A DNA stretch of 8,037 bases from Desulfobacterales bacterium (lineage in GTDB: Bacteria > Desulfobacterota > Desulfobacteria > Desulfobacterales > Desulfobacteraceae), in assembly GCA_022361135.1 (NCBI GenBank), contig JAKSBM010000023.1:1-8037 (forward strand), in the 5' to 3' direction. The notes beneath the pieces are model-generated. The model worked only from the letters and a program-made list of their open reading frames with translations. It did no database searches and was not told the DNA's origin. The translations under genes were made by a program, and so were the position numbers. The stretch's first letter is position 1. Each line of letters starts with the position of its first letter. Positions 1-6,858 of this stretch are shown here, one piece after another.

Positions 1-1
1 T

Positions 2-142
2 ATTAAAAATCAGAAGTCCAAGGGTTATTTGATTTCACATGTCACACAAAAAATGAGGACCGGCATTCACAATGCATTAGATATAGAATTAAACGGAGAT
101 GGAGATAAAAAGTTACGATTTCGCCGAAAATTAAGAAATTAA
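2..142 (+). CDS. possible 3' end of an unidentified upstream gene
   Basis: An open frame enters from the left edge of the window and runs 46 codons to a TAA at 140-142. The other forward frame I translated fully here (frame 1) is broken by early stops. The peptide is hydrophilic and ends in a basic stretch (KLRFRRKLRN) after an ELNGDGDKK segment. I do not recognise the family. In AT-rich DNA a stop-free run of this length is mildly suggestive of coding but could be chance. An internal ATG at 53 exists without a clear ribosome binding site. If real, the gene ends about 340 bases before the Lap operon and is probably transcribed separately. Confidence 0.35.
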   Translation: MKNQKSKGYLISHVTQKMRTGIHNALDIELNGDGDKKLRFRRKLRN

Positions 143-338
143 TTACTTGGTTTTTGCTCAAAAAAGAGATTTCTCATGGCGACAAGCATTTTCTATTGAC
201 ACACTTCATAGATATCCGTACTTCAAAAGTAGTCATTTAAAAAATAAAGTATATACGTAAAATAATTCTGTTTTTTTAGTGATTTTTAGGATAGCTTCAG
301 ATAAAAGACATGGGCACCAAAATTACTTATGCTGCCAT

Positions 339-371
339 TCGACAAATATCCTAACCGCAAACGATTATAAT
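339..371 (+). promoter_or_regulatory. candidate sigma-70-type promoter for the Lap operon
   Basis: A perfect -10 hexamer TATAAT lies at 366-371. The best -35 resemblance is TCGACA at 339-344, five of six bases, but the spacer is 21 bases, longer than the usual 16-18. There is no TG extended -10. If used, transcription would start near 378 and leave a leader of about 100 bases. In AT-rich DNA a TATAAT can occur by chance, so this is a weak call. Confidence 0.3.
361..370 (+). repeat. direct repeat ACGATTATAA, copy 1
   Basis: The ten bases ACGATTATAA occur here and again at 445-454, starting exactly 84 bases apart, which is about eight turns of B-DNA. This copy overlaps the candidate -10 hexamer. 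A regulator binding both sites on the same helix face is possible, but chance repetition is not excluded in such AT-rich sequence. Confidence 0.4.
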
Positions 372-444
372 GGAACACATCACCTAAAAAACCACCCGTA
401 AGGAACGTTTAAACATTGAAAACTTAAAGCAATTTTAATAATTT

Positions 445-459
445 ACGATTATAAAATCG
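445..459 (+). repeat. direct repeat ACGATTATAA copy 2, inside an inverted repeat
   Basis: The second ACGATTATAA (445-454) is part of a small dyad, CGATT-ATAA-AATCG (446-459), with 5-base arms and a 4-base spacer. A TATAAA (450-455) in its middle could be a second -10 element. The dyad ends 13 bases before the Shine-Dalgarno of the first gene, so it could be an operator or a small leader hairpin. The arms are short and the call is tentative. Confidence 0.3.
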
Positions 460-472
460 CACACCTTATTTT

Positions 473-480
473 AAGGAGGT
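473..480 (+). promoter_or_regulatory. ribosome binding site of the TolC-family gene
   Basis: AAGGAGGT is a perfect match to the anti-Shine-Dalgarno end of 16S rRNA. It abuts the first ATG at 481 and is followed by a second ATG at 484. GGAGG lies one base from the first ATG and four from the second, so the second is the better spaced of the two, though both are tight. Confidence 0.8.
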
Positions 481-2037
481 ATGATGGGAAAAAAATCACT
501 GGTCTTACAAACCTGTTTCATACTCATACTGGTGTCTTCTTTTTTCATAATTCCCACCCATGCATCAGAAACCATTCGCCTGGATGAAGCGCTGGGCAAT
601 GTCATCGGAACCAACCCCCTTATTCAAGAATCGGTGGAAGCATATAAAAGCATTGTTGCCGAGCGGAAGGTTGCCAAAAAGGGATACCGACCGACCATAG
701 GAATTGAAGCCTATTCCGGCCCCAAATATACCAATGGGGTTCCCACAAACCATGTTTCGGATAAACTGTGGGAAAATTCAGCAACGGCATATCTCCGCCA
801 AAACCTTTTTGAAGGATTTGGCACCCAGGCATACGTAGATGAAACAGAGGCCAGAATCAAATCCGCTGCTTATCATTCATTGAACGTTGCAAACGATGTG
901 GTTTTGGAAGTTGCCCTGGCCTATGTGAATGTTCTCAACGCAAGGGAACAGGTGGGCATCGCCCAAAAAAATGTACTCACCCAGGCAAGGATATTAAAAC
1001 AGATCAAAGAACGGGCCGACTCCGGTTTTGGTCGGGCATCGGATTTAACCAATGCAGAATCCAGACTTGCCCTTTCCAGGGGGAATTTCATTTCACGCCA
1101 ACAGGACCTCAACCAGGCATTGACCAAATTCCATCGCGCCTCCGGACGAATTTTCACGCCGGACCAATTCTCCATGCCGGAAATATGGCTCACGCTTCCG
1201 GAAACCGTACAAGAAGCAGTGGACATTGCTTTTAAAACCCATCCGGCCCTGCGGGTCGCCCAATACAACATCATTGTTCGCAAATATTCAAGGGACCGGG
1301 CAAAATCCACATTCTGGCCTTCAATCGACCTCTATCTGAGTTCCAATATCAGACGGGACACCAATGGAGAGCGGGGGGAAACCAAAGAATTGGGCGCTGC
1401 ACTGCAATTAAATTATCTGCTCTACGACGGTGGGGCCAGATACGGCGAAGTGAAAAAGAATTACAGATACATGCTGAAGGAATACCAAAAGGCATATGAC
1501 GAACGAAGAAACGTCAATGAGATGGTCCGCCTCTCCTGGAATATCCTGGTGGCGGAAAAAAACAAAAGGGACTTCCTTGCCGAACATGTCAAATTGAGTG
1601 AAAAAACCCTGAATGAATTCATCCAGGAATTCCATGCCGGGAAACGCGACCTCTTGGAAATCCTGGACATGGAAATTGAATTTTACACGGCCCGCTCCGC
1701 CCAGATCGAATCCCAGTTCGCATATTTAAGTGCCTACTTTCGCACGGTGCAGGCCATGGGTGCATTGCTTTCCGTGTTTGATTCAAACTTGGTGGACACC
1801 GTCGGAGTTCCACAGGATAAAACCGCGGATGCAAGAACCTGTGCAAGTCTGGCTGAGTTTGTGAAGGTCAAAGGGCTCATGGCCGACCGGGACGATGATG
1901 CCACAGACGATTGCGGAGACCAATGTGACAACAGTGAAGAAGGTGCTGAACTTGAGGGATATGGCTGTGCCAACATTGATCCTTCGGAATCCGGTTATCA
2001 GGTACCCGATGAACTGGCACCCTATATAATTGAATAA
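481..2037 (+). CDS. lapE: TolC-family type I secretion outer-membrane channel (LapE-like)
   Basis: This protein should form the trimeric outer-membrane exit duct for the transporter and fusion protein encoded downstream. A signal peptide spans about residues 1-28 (basic start, hydrophobic core, cleavage near THA-SE). Two outer-membrane efflux (OEP) repeats follow, about 33-225 and 240-432, each opening with a conserved leading helix (IRLDEALGNVIGTNPLIQ; VQEAVDIAFKTHPALRVAQ) and carrying the beta-strand entry seen in the family (YLRQNLFEGFG at 104-114; LNYLLYDGGAR at 310-320). The core resembles the TolC type of type I secretion. Residues about 433-518 form an extra acidic tail with four cysteines (454, 478, 482, 496); the rest of the mature protein has none. 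The first ATG is kept as the outer limit, but the second at 484 has better ribosome spacing. It heads the operon, with 42 bases to the next gene. The lapE name rests on context; TolC family membership is secure. Confidence 0.92.
   Translation: MMGKKSLVLQTCFILILVSSFFIIPTHASETIRLDEALGNVIGTNPLIQESVEAYKSIVAERKVAKKGYRPTIGIEAYSGPKYTNGVPTNHVSDKLWENSATAYLRQNLFEGFGTQAYVDETEARIKSAAYHSLNVANDVVLEVALAYVNVLNAREQVGIAQKNVLTQARILKQIKERADSGFGRASDLTNAESRLALSRGNFISRQQDLNQALTKFHRASGRIFTPDQFSMPEIWLTLPETVQEAVDIAFKTHPALRVAQYNIIVRKYSRDRAKSTFWPSIDLYLSSNIRRDTNGERGETKELGAALQLNYLLYDGGARYGEVKKNYRYMLKEYQKAYDERRNVNEMVRLSWNILVAEKNKRDFLAEHVKLSEKTLNEFIQEFHAGKRDLLEILDMEIEFYTARSAQIESQFAYLSAYFRTVQAMGALLSVFDSNLVDTVGVPQDKTADARTCASLAEFVKVKGLMADRDDDATDDCGDQCDNSEEGAELEGYGCANIDPSESGYQVPDELAPYIIE
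1885..1968 (+). other. thrombospondin type 3-like calcium-binding motif in the TolC tail
   Basis: Residues 469-496 of the TolC-family protein run D-R-D-D-D-A-T-D-D-C-G-D-Q-C-D-N, then an acidic GAELEGYGC end. This follows the pattern D-x-D-x-D-G-x-x-D-x-x-D-x-C-P-x-T-P-x-G-x-x-V-x-x-x-G-C found in thrombospondin type 3 repeats that link domains in OmpA-like envelope proteins. Glycine of the DxDxDG core and proline after CysAsp are altered, so it is a divergent single repeat. Calcium binding and disulfide formation are inferred. Confidence 0.6.
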
Positions 2038-2079
2038 CGAATCTTCACTATAGGGAAATATGTAAAGAAAGCCTCTGTT

Positions 2080-2775
2080 GTGAATAAAACAATTCTACCG
2101 GGCATCTTTTCCATGGGGATGTTTTGGACAATGGTAGTTATCCTGTGTCTTTACGGATCCATCATTGCCGAGACATCCCTGGAATTTTACGTACAACCGG
2201 ATGCGCTCACCTCCTATGAGGAAACCTATGGTTCCAGGGCAATGAAACGGTTAAACGCCCTTTTGCATATGATGGAAAAAAATCTCCATACATCGGATCA
2301 TGACAAACTCAAGGCCGTGAATCGTTTTTTTAATCAGGTCCCCTATCGTCGGGATCATAAGATCTGGGGAAAAAGTGATTATTGGGCATCACGGCTTGAA
2401 TTTCTCGGAAAAGGGATGGGAGACTGCGAAGACTACGCTGTGGCCAAATATCTTACCCTTCAACAATTGGGGATTCCACAGGAAAAATTATTCTTAACCT
2501 ATGTCAGGGCCAGGGGGTTCACCCCTGCGGCCCATATGGTGGTTTCATACTATACGGATCGCAAGGCCACCCCCCTGATTCTGGACAACTATGACAAGCG
2601 GATACTTCCGGCCACCCAGAGGAAAGATCTGGTTCCGGTATACTCCTTCACGGCCCAGGACTTGTATTTACAGAAACAAAAGGGACTTGGGAAACGTGTG
2701 GATCCTTCTAAAGTCAAAAACCTGAAACGATTAAAATCCATTGACCTTGAAATCCATCAGCGGGAAAAAAAATGA
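2080..2775 (+). CDS. lapG: LapG-type periplasmic cysteine protease (BTLCP family)
   Basis: This is a bacterial transglutaminase-like cysteine protease, the family that clips surface adhesins from their retention module in the periplasm. The catalytic triad is visible: Cys116 in GDCEDYA, His152 in AHMVV, and Asp169 in LILDNYD. The acidic residues around the cysteine (Asp115, Glu117, Asp118) match the calcium-dependent site known in LapG. A hydrophobic segment at about 12-30 ending SIIA-ET is a likely signal peptide; Cys23 has leucine before it, so there is no lipobox. At 231 residues it is close to P. fluorescens LapG. The start is GTG with only a weak purine-rich site (AAAGAAAG) before it; an ATG at codon 12 is possible and would still leave the hydrophobic segment. 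Its stop overlaps the lapD start by four bases (ATGA), so the protease and its inhibitor receptor are probably made in proportion. Substrate identity is inferred, since no adhesin is visible here. Confidence 0.93.
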   Translation: MNKTILPGIFSMGMFWTMVVILCLYGSIIAETSLEFYVQPDALTSYEETYGSRAMKRLNALLHMMEKNLHTSDHDKLKAVNRFFNQVPYRRDHKIWGKSDYWASRLEFLGKGMGDCEDYAVAKYLTLQQLGIPQEKLFLTYVRARGFTPAAHMVVSYYTDRKATPLILDNYDKRILPATQRKDLVPVYSFTAQDLYLQKQKGLGKRVDPSKVKNLKRLKSIDLEIHQREKK

Positions 2776-4718
2776 CCCTGTTCAAACAAATCATGCTTTT
2801 AATTACTGCCCTGCTTTTCATCTTACTATTGGTGGTCTTTGGCATTAATTTCAATGTGTCAAAATCCTTTGTTCAAAATGAACTCTATGAACGGGCCAAG
2901 AACTCCGCCAATAGTCTATCCTTGTCATTGGGAAAAGTCAGCGATGATGTATTTCTCATGGAAACAACCATTGCCGCCATGTTCGATGGCGGACATTTCC
3001 AGCGAATTTCCATGAGGGATGCTGAAGGGAAATTACTTATCCAGAGAAAACAGGCTCTGACTATGGAAGGAATCCCTCCATTATTCATCCAGCTCATTTC
3101 AATGGAAGCCCCTGCAGCCGAATCCGTGGTCACCAATGGCTGGAATATCGTTGGCACCTTGGAAATACAAGGACATACCGGTCCGGCCTATGCCAGAGTT
3201 TGGGACATTTTCAAAAATATCCTCCTGGCATTTTCCCTGTTGTGGATTGGCTCGGTTTCCATTGCCAGCCTCCTTTTAAAGGCAGTGCTCCACCCCATAT
3301 ATCACATCCGAAAACAAGCTGAAGCCATCGAAGCCAATCACTTCATCATCAATCCCCGCATTCCTTCCACCCCGGAGTTGAATAAAGTCGTCGTTCAAAT
3401 GAATAAAATGGTGGAAACCGTTCAAAAAAATTACCAACGATCCATTGAAACCATAAAAGAAGCCCGACGTCTCCAATATGAAGACAAGGTATCAGGACTC
3501 TACAATAAAGCCTATTTTGTCCATCGAATCCAAAGCTATCTGAACTCCCAGGAGCATTTATCCCAGGGATGTACCGCACTGGTTTCCATCCAGGAATTCG
3601 AAACCCTGAAATTAAAGCAGGGATTTGAAATATCCGAACGACTCGTTCGACAAATCGCAAGTATCTTAAAAGAAAATGTCAGCCACATCCCAAACCATGT
3701 TGTCACCCGGCTGAGTCCCAATGAGTATGCCCTGATTTTACCCGGGACCACCTCCGAAACCGTTGAAAAAATGCTATCAACCATTTTATTGGAAATGGAA
3801 AGACTGGAAGAATTATCCACCTGGGATGCAAAACCAGTCTGGCTATCGGCTGCCGTGACCCCCTATGCATTTGGGGATACCTCATCACAAATCCTGTCAA
3901 ATCTGGATTATGCCCTGGCCCAGGCCAAGGGGGATCAGAAGAATCCCATCGTTGCCACTGAACCCATGCCCACCCCGCCCATGGGAAGGGAAGAGTGGAA
4001 ACGCTCCATTGAGGGGGCCCTTGAATCGGACCAATTTATCCTTTCATTGCAAGCGGTTTTAAATGCAGAAAATCAAATTTTCCACCATGAAGCGTACATT
4101 TCCATGGAAGGAGACCAGGGCCAGGAACAAGCGGCAGGGGTTTTCATGCCCATGGCACTGGAACTGGGGATTGCCAAACAGATTGACCGGTATGTCATAT
4201 CAAAAATCGCTAAAATACTGAGGCAGGATGAAACCAAGGGAATCAGTATCAATATCAGTACCGATTTTGTCAGGGATCGTGAATGCCTGATCTGGATCAG
4301 AGAATTTCTCTCACAAAATAAAGAGTTGGCCCATCGCCTTGCATTTGAATTTTCGGAAACAACCTTGAACCGATATCCCAAACTTTCTATTGACTTTGCA
4401 GGTCTCATAACGGGCACCGGTTTCAATTGCGGCATAGATAATTTCTCAATTTCCGAGGAATCCCTGATTCTCCTCCAGGAATTAAGGCCCCTGTATATCA
4501 AGGTGGACCACCCCCATATCTGTGATCCGGCGGACGCCCCTGAAACACAGATCACTTTGAAGTCACTCTTAAATATCACCGAAAGCCTGGACATCAAATT
4601 GATTGGCTGCAAAATTGAATCTTCTGACCAGGTCAAAATGATGGCGGAAAAAGGAATTACTTACTTCCAGGGCAACCATCTTTCACCACGTCAAAGGCTG
4701 GAATCCCATGGCAACTGA
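2772..4718 (+). CDS. lapD: LapD-type c-di-GMP receptor with degenerate GGDEF and EAL domains
   Basis: This inner-membrane protein should read cytoplasmic c-di-GMP and sequester LapG in the periplasm. Order of parts: membrane helix about 6-28; periplasmic LapD/MoxY-type sensor about 29-148, including Gly123-Trp124, which matches the tryptophan (Trp125 in P. fluorescens LapD) that docks into LapG; second helix about 150-172; HAMP about 172-222; GGDEF-like 235-395; EAL-like 405-648. The GGDEF signature is SPNEY (315-319), so no cyclase activity is expected. In the EAL domain the signature is EAYISM (440-445), lacking the usual arginine; the DDF motif is DNF (556-558); and AEGVE is GCKIE (612-616). 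Asn494, Glu526, Lys577, Gln427 and Gln633 are kept. Phosphodiesterase activity is therefore unlikely, and receptor function is inferred from family and context. It overlaps lapG by 4 bases and the transporter gene by 11. Confidence 0.93.
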   Translation: MTLFKQIMLLITALLFILLLVVFGINFNVSKSFVQNELYERAKNSANSLSLSLGKVSDDVFLMETTIAAMFDGGHFQRISMRDAEGKLLIQRKQALTMEGIPPLFIQLISMEAPAAESVVTNGWNIVGTLEIQGHTGPAYARVWDIFKNILLAFSLLWIGSVSIASLLLKAVLHPIYHIRKQAEAIEANHFIINPRIPSTPELNKVVVQMNKMVETVQKNYQRSIETIKEARRLQYEDKVSGLYNKAYFVHRIQSYLNSQEHLSQGCTALVSIQEFETLKLKQGFEISERLVRQIASILKENVSHIPNHVVTRLSPNEYALILPGTTSETVEKMLSTILLEMERLEELSTWDAKPVWLSAAVTPYAFGDTSSQILSNLDYALAQAKGDQKNPIVATEPMPTPPMGREEWKRSIEGALESDQFILSLQAVLNAENQIFHHEAYISMEGDQGQEQAAGVFMPMALELGIAKQIDRYVISKIAKILRQDETKGISINISTDFVRDRECLIWIREFLSQNKELAHRLAFEFSETTLNRYPKLSIDFAGLITGTGFNCGIDNFSISEESLILLQELRPLYIKVDHPHICDPADAPETQITLKSLLNITESLDIKLIGCKIESSDQVKMMAEKGITYFQGNHLSPRQRLESHGN

Positions 4719-6858
4719 AGTCAACATGGACCCGTTACTCCTCTGTCTGGCCACCTTGACCAAAATCAAAAATCAACCCGTCAGCCCAGAGGCATTGATC
4801 TGTGGCCTCCCCTTTGATCCCCGGGAAAGGCGACAAAACCTCTTTTCCATCGGCAACTCCAAGGCCAATTTTTCACGGGCGGCTGAAAATGCCGGTTTTA
4901 AATCCGCCCTGTTTAAAAAAAGACTCCATGATATTCCACCAATGATGCTTCCCGCCATTTTGCTGCTCAGGCAAAAAAAAGCATGTATTTTAACGGCCAT
5001 CGACCCGACAAACCAAACCGCAGAAATCATTTATCCCGAGTTGGATGAAACCCCTGTTTCAGTCGATTTCAACAGCCTGGAAGAAGAATACCTGGGCTTT
5101 GTTTTCTTCCTGAGGAAAAATTTTTTGGGAAAACAGATCCAGGAACGCATCTCCGATGCCCCCCAAAAAGCCAAATGGTTTCTCTCCACCCTGCTTCGTT
5201 TCAAAGGCATTTATTTCAACGTGCTTGTGGCCAGCTTTTTTATCAATATTTTTGTCATCGCCGGCCCCATGTTCACCATGAGTGTATACGACAGAGTCAT
5301 CCCCCACAATGCAGTGGATACCCTTTGGATGTTGACCATTGGAATCGGCGCTGTCTATATTTTCGACCTGCTTTTAAAATTTCTACGGATCTATTTCCTG
5401 GAAACCGCTGCCAAAAAAAGCGATATCATCCTCTCTTCCCTTCTCTTTGAACAATGTCTCAATATGAGATTAAAGGACAAACCGTCTTCGGTGGGCGCCT
5501 TTGCAAATAGCATCAAAGATTTCGACAACATCAGATCCTTTCTATCATCCAGTGTGGTGACCGCATTTATTGAATTGCCCTTTGCTGCCTTGTTTCTCTT
5601 TGTCATTTACAGCATTCACCCGTATCTATTATTGCCCCCCCTCTTTGCCATTGGATTTGCTCTGATATACAGCATTCTTGTAAACGGCGGGCTAAAGAAA
5701 ATCATTAACAAAACCCAGAATGCAGTAGCCAAGCGAAATGGAATTCTCATTGAATCCCTGGTCCACCTTGAAACCATCAAAGCATTTAATGCATCCAGTT
5801 CCATGCAATGGCTCTGGGAAGAAAGCACCGGTGATATTGCCCAGAAAAACATTAAATCCAAAATGCTCTCCGCATCCATATCTTCCCTGGTCGCATTTTT
5901 CTCACAGCTATCTTCCGTCGCAGTGGTCGTACTGGGCGTTTTTCTGATAAAACAGGGTGAATTAACCATGGGCGGACTCATTGCTGTGAACATCCTTTCC
6001 GGCAGAACCATTGCCCCCATGTCCCAGGTCATCTCCTTGATCACCTCCTTCCAGCAGATGCGGGCGAGTCTTCAATATTTAGATACCTTCATGGAAACCG
6101 AAGTGGAAAGACCGGAACACAAAAATTTTGTCCGACGTCCCCGGTTTCAGGGGGCCATTGAATTCAAAAATTGCACCTTCACCTACCCCGGGGAAAACAA
6201 ACCAGCCCTTGAGGATGTGAACCTCAAAATCCAGCCCGGAGAACGGGTGGCCATCATCGGATCGGTGGGATCGGGAAAATCCACCCTGGGCAAACTGCTC
6301 CTCAATTTTTACGACCTGGACCAGGGCAGCATATTCATAGATGGAATTGACATTCAGCAAATTGATCCGGCCGATCTTCGCCACAATTTTTCCTATGTTC
6401 CCCAGGACATTTCGCTTTTCACGGGAACAGCCCGGGACAATATCACCTTTAAGGCCCCCCATGCCGACGATGGTGCCATACTCAAAGCTGCTGCCATCGG
6501 CCATGTAAATGCATTTTCAGATATCCACCCCCGGGGGCTTGAAATGCAGGTGGGGGAAGGCGGAGGCAGACTCTCCGGCGGCCAGCGTCAATCCATTGCC
6601 ATTGCAAGGGCATTCCTGCACAAAAGCCCCATGATCCTGTTGGACGCACCCACCAATGCAATGGATTACGCCACCGAGACCCAGGTCGTTAAAAATATAG
6701 CAAAATCCACTCGCGGTCATACCACCGTCATCATCACCCACAAATCATCCATGGTCGACATCGTCGACCGCATTGTGGTTATGGAAAAAGGGCGTGTCGT
6801 ATTGGACGGCCCTAAGACAAAGGTCATGGAACAATTGGGAAAGGCTGGGAAATCATGA
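4708..6858 (+). CDS. lapB: type I secretion ABC transporter, LapB/LssB type, with altered Walker B
   Basis: This inner-membrane transporter should power adhesin export with the fusion protein and TolC channel. Residues about 8-135 are a C39-like domain without peptidase residues: the usual catalytic Cys and His positions are not conserved, as expected for exporters of long unprocessed substrates. The transmembrane domain is about 165-450, with YDRVIPHNA (194-202) typical of this family. The nucleotide-binding domain (about 480-710) has Walker A GSVGSGKST (518-526), Q-loop Gln566, signature LSGGQ (622-626), Walker B MILLD (642-646), D-loop NAMD (650-653) and switch His678. The residue after the Walker B Asp, normally the catalytic Glu, is Ala647 (GCA at 6646-6648). 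Everything else looks intact and the length of 716 is normal. The start overlaps lapD by 11 bases with AAAGG ten bases upstream; ATG at 4726 (codon 7) is an alternative. The stop overlaps the next start (ATGA). Confidence 0.94.
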   Translation: MATEVNMDPLLLCLATLTKIKNQPVSPEALICGLPFDPRERRQNLFSIGNSKANFSRAAENAGFKSALFKKRLHDIPPMMLPAILLLRQKKACILTAIDPTNQTAEIIYPELDETPVSVDFNSLEEEYLGFVFFLRKNFLGKQIQERISDAPQKAKWFLSTLLRFKGIYFNVLVASFFINIFVIAGPMFTMSVYDRVIPHNAVDTLWMLTIGIGAVYIFDLLLKFLRIYFLETAAKKSDIILSSLLFEQCLNMRLKDKPSSVGAFANSIKDFDNIRSFLSSSVVTAFIELPFAALFLFVIYSIHPYLLLPPLFAIGFALIYSILVNGGLKKIINKTQNAVAKRNGILIESLVHLETIKAFNASSSMQWLWEESTGDIAQKNIKSKMLSASISSLVAFFSQLSSVAVVVLGVFLIKQGELTMGGLIAVNILSGRTIAPMSQVISLITSFQQMRASLQYLDTFMETEVERPEHKNFVRRPRFQGAIEFKNCTFTYPGENKPALEDVNLKIQPGERVAIIGSVGSGKSTLGKLLLNFYDLDQGSIFIDGIDIQQIDPADLRHNFSYVPQDISLFTGTARDNITFKAPHADDGAILKAAAIGHVNAFSDIHPRGLEMQVGEGGGRLSGGQRQSIAIARAFLHKSPMILLDAPTNAMDYATETQVVKNIAKSTRGHTTVIITHKSSMVDIVDRIVVMEKGRVVLDGPKTKVMEQLGKAGKS
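6753..6769 (+). repeat. 7-base inverted repeat inside lapB
   Basis: GGTCGAC-ATC-GTCGACC is a perfect inverted repeat with a 3-base loop. It arises from the codons for Val-Asp-Ile-Val-Asp-Arg (residues 683-688), where the palindrome GTCGAC is used twice. It could form a hairpin in the mRNA about 85 bases before the lapC start, but there is no U-run after it, so it is not an intrinsic terminator. Confidence 0.5.

Larger units (their letters stand above)
143..480. other. AT-rich intergenic region upstream of the Lap operon
   Basis: I see no convincing gene in this stretch of about 340 bases. It is visibly richer in A and T than the genes that follow. It contains a TTGACA at 196-201 without a good -10 partner (TACTTC at 219-224 is the best at 17-base spacing), a run of seven T at 266-272 without a GC-rich stem before it, a perfect TATAAT at 366-371, a palindromic GTTTAAAC at 407-414, and a strong Shine-Dalgarno at its right end. 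I do not see a c-di-GMP riboswitch (GEMM) fold or a clear intrinsic terminator for the preceding gene. Confidence 0.6.

Noticed and set aside
166..175. GAGATTTCTC dyad after the possible upstream gene, as a terminator
   Set aside because: The stem has only four pairs, is not GC-rich and has no T-run after it. The T-run at 266-272 has no stem before it.
311..332. GGGCAC followed by a TGCTG, faintly like a sigma-54 promoter
   Set aside because: The GG and GC elements are not ten bases apart, so the invariant spacing fails.
921..1310. Long minus-strand open frame opposite the channel gene, with similar ones opposite lapD and the transporter
   Set aside because: These are antisense shadows of clear protein-coding genes; their translations show no recognisable motifs and they lack ribosome binding sites of note.
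2045..2056. TCACTATAGGGA, identical to the core of a T7 RNA polymerase promoter, between the channel gene and lapG
   Set aside because: The upstream half of the T7 promoter does not align without gaps, no phage genes are nearby, and a 12-base match can arise by chance. There is no sign of vector sequence around it.
4726..5110. N-terminal C39 domain of the transporter as an active double-glycine leader peptidase
   Set aside because: The Cys-Gly and His signatures of active C39 peptidases are not present at the expected places; Cys13 aligns better with a non-catalytic position. It fits the inactive C39-like form.
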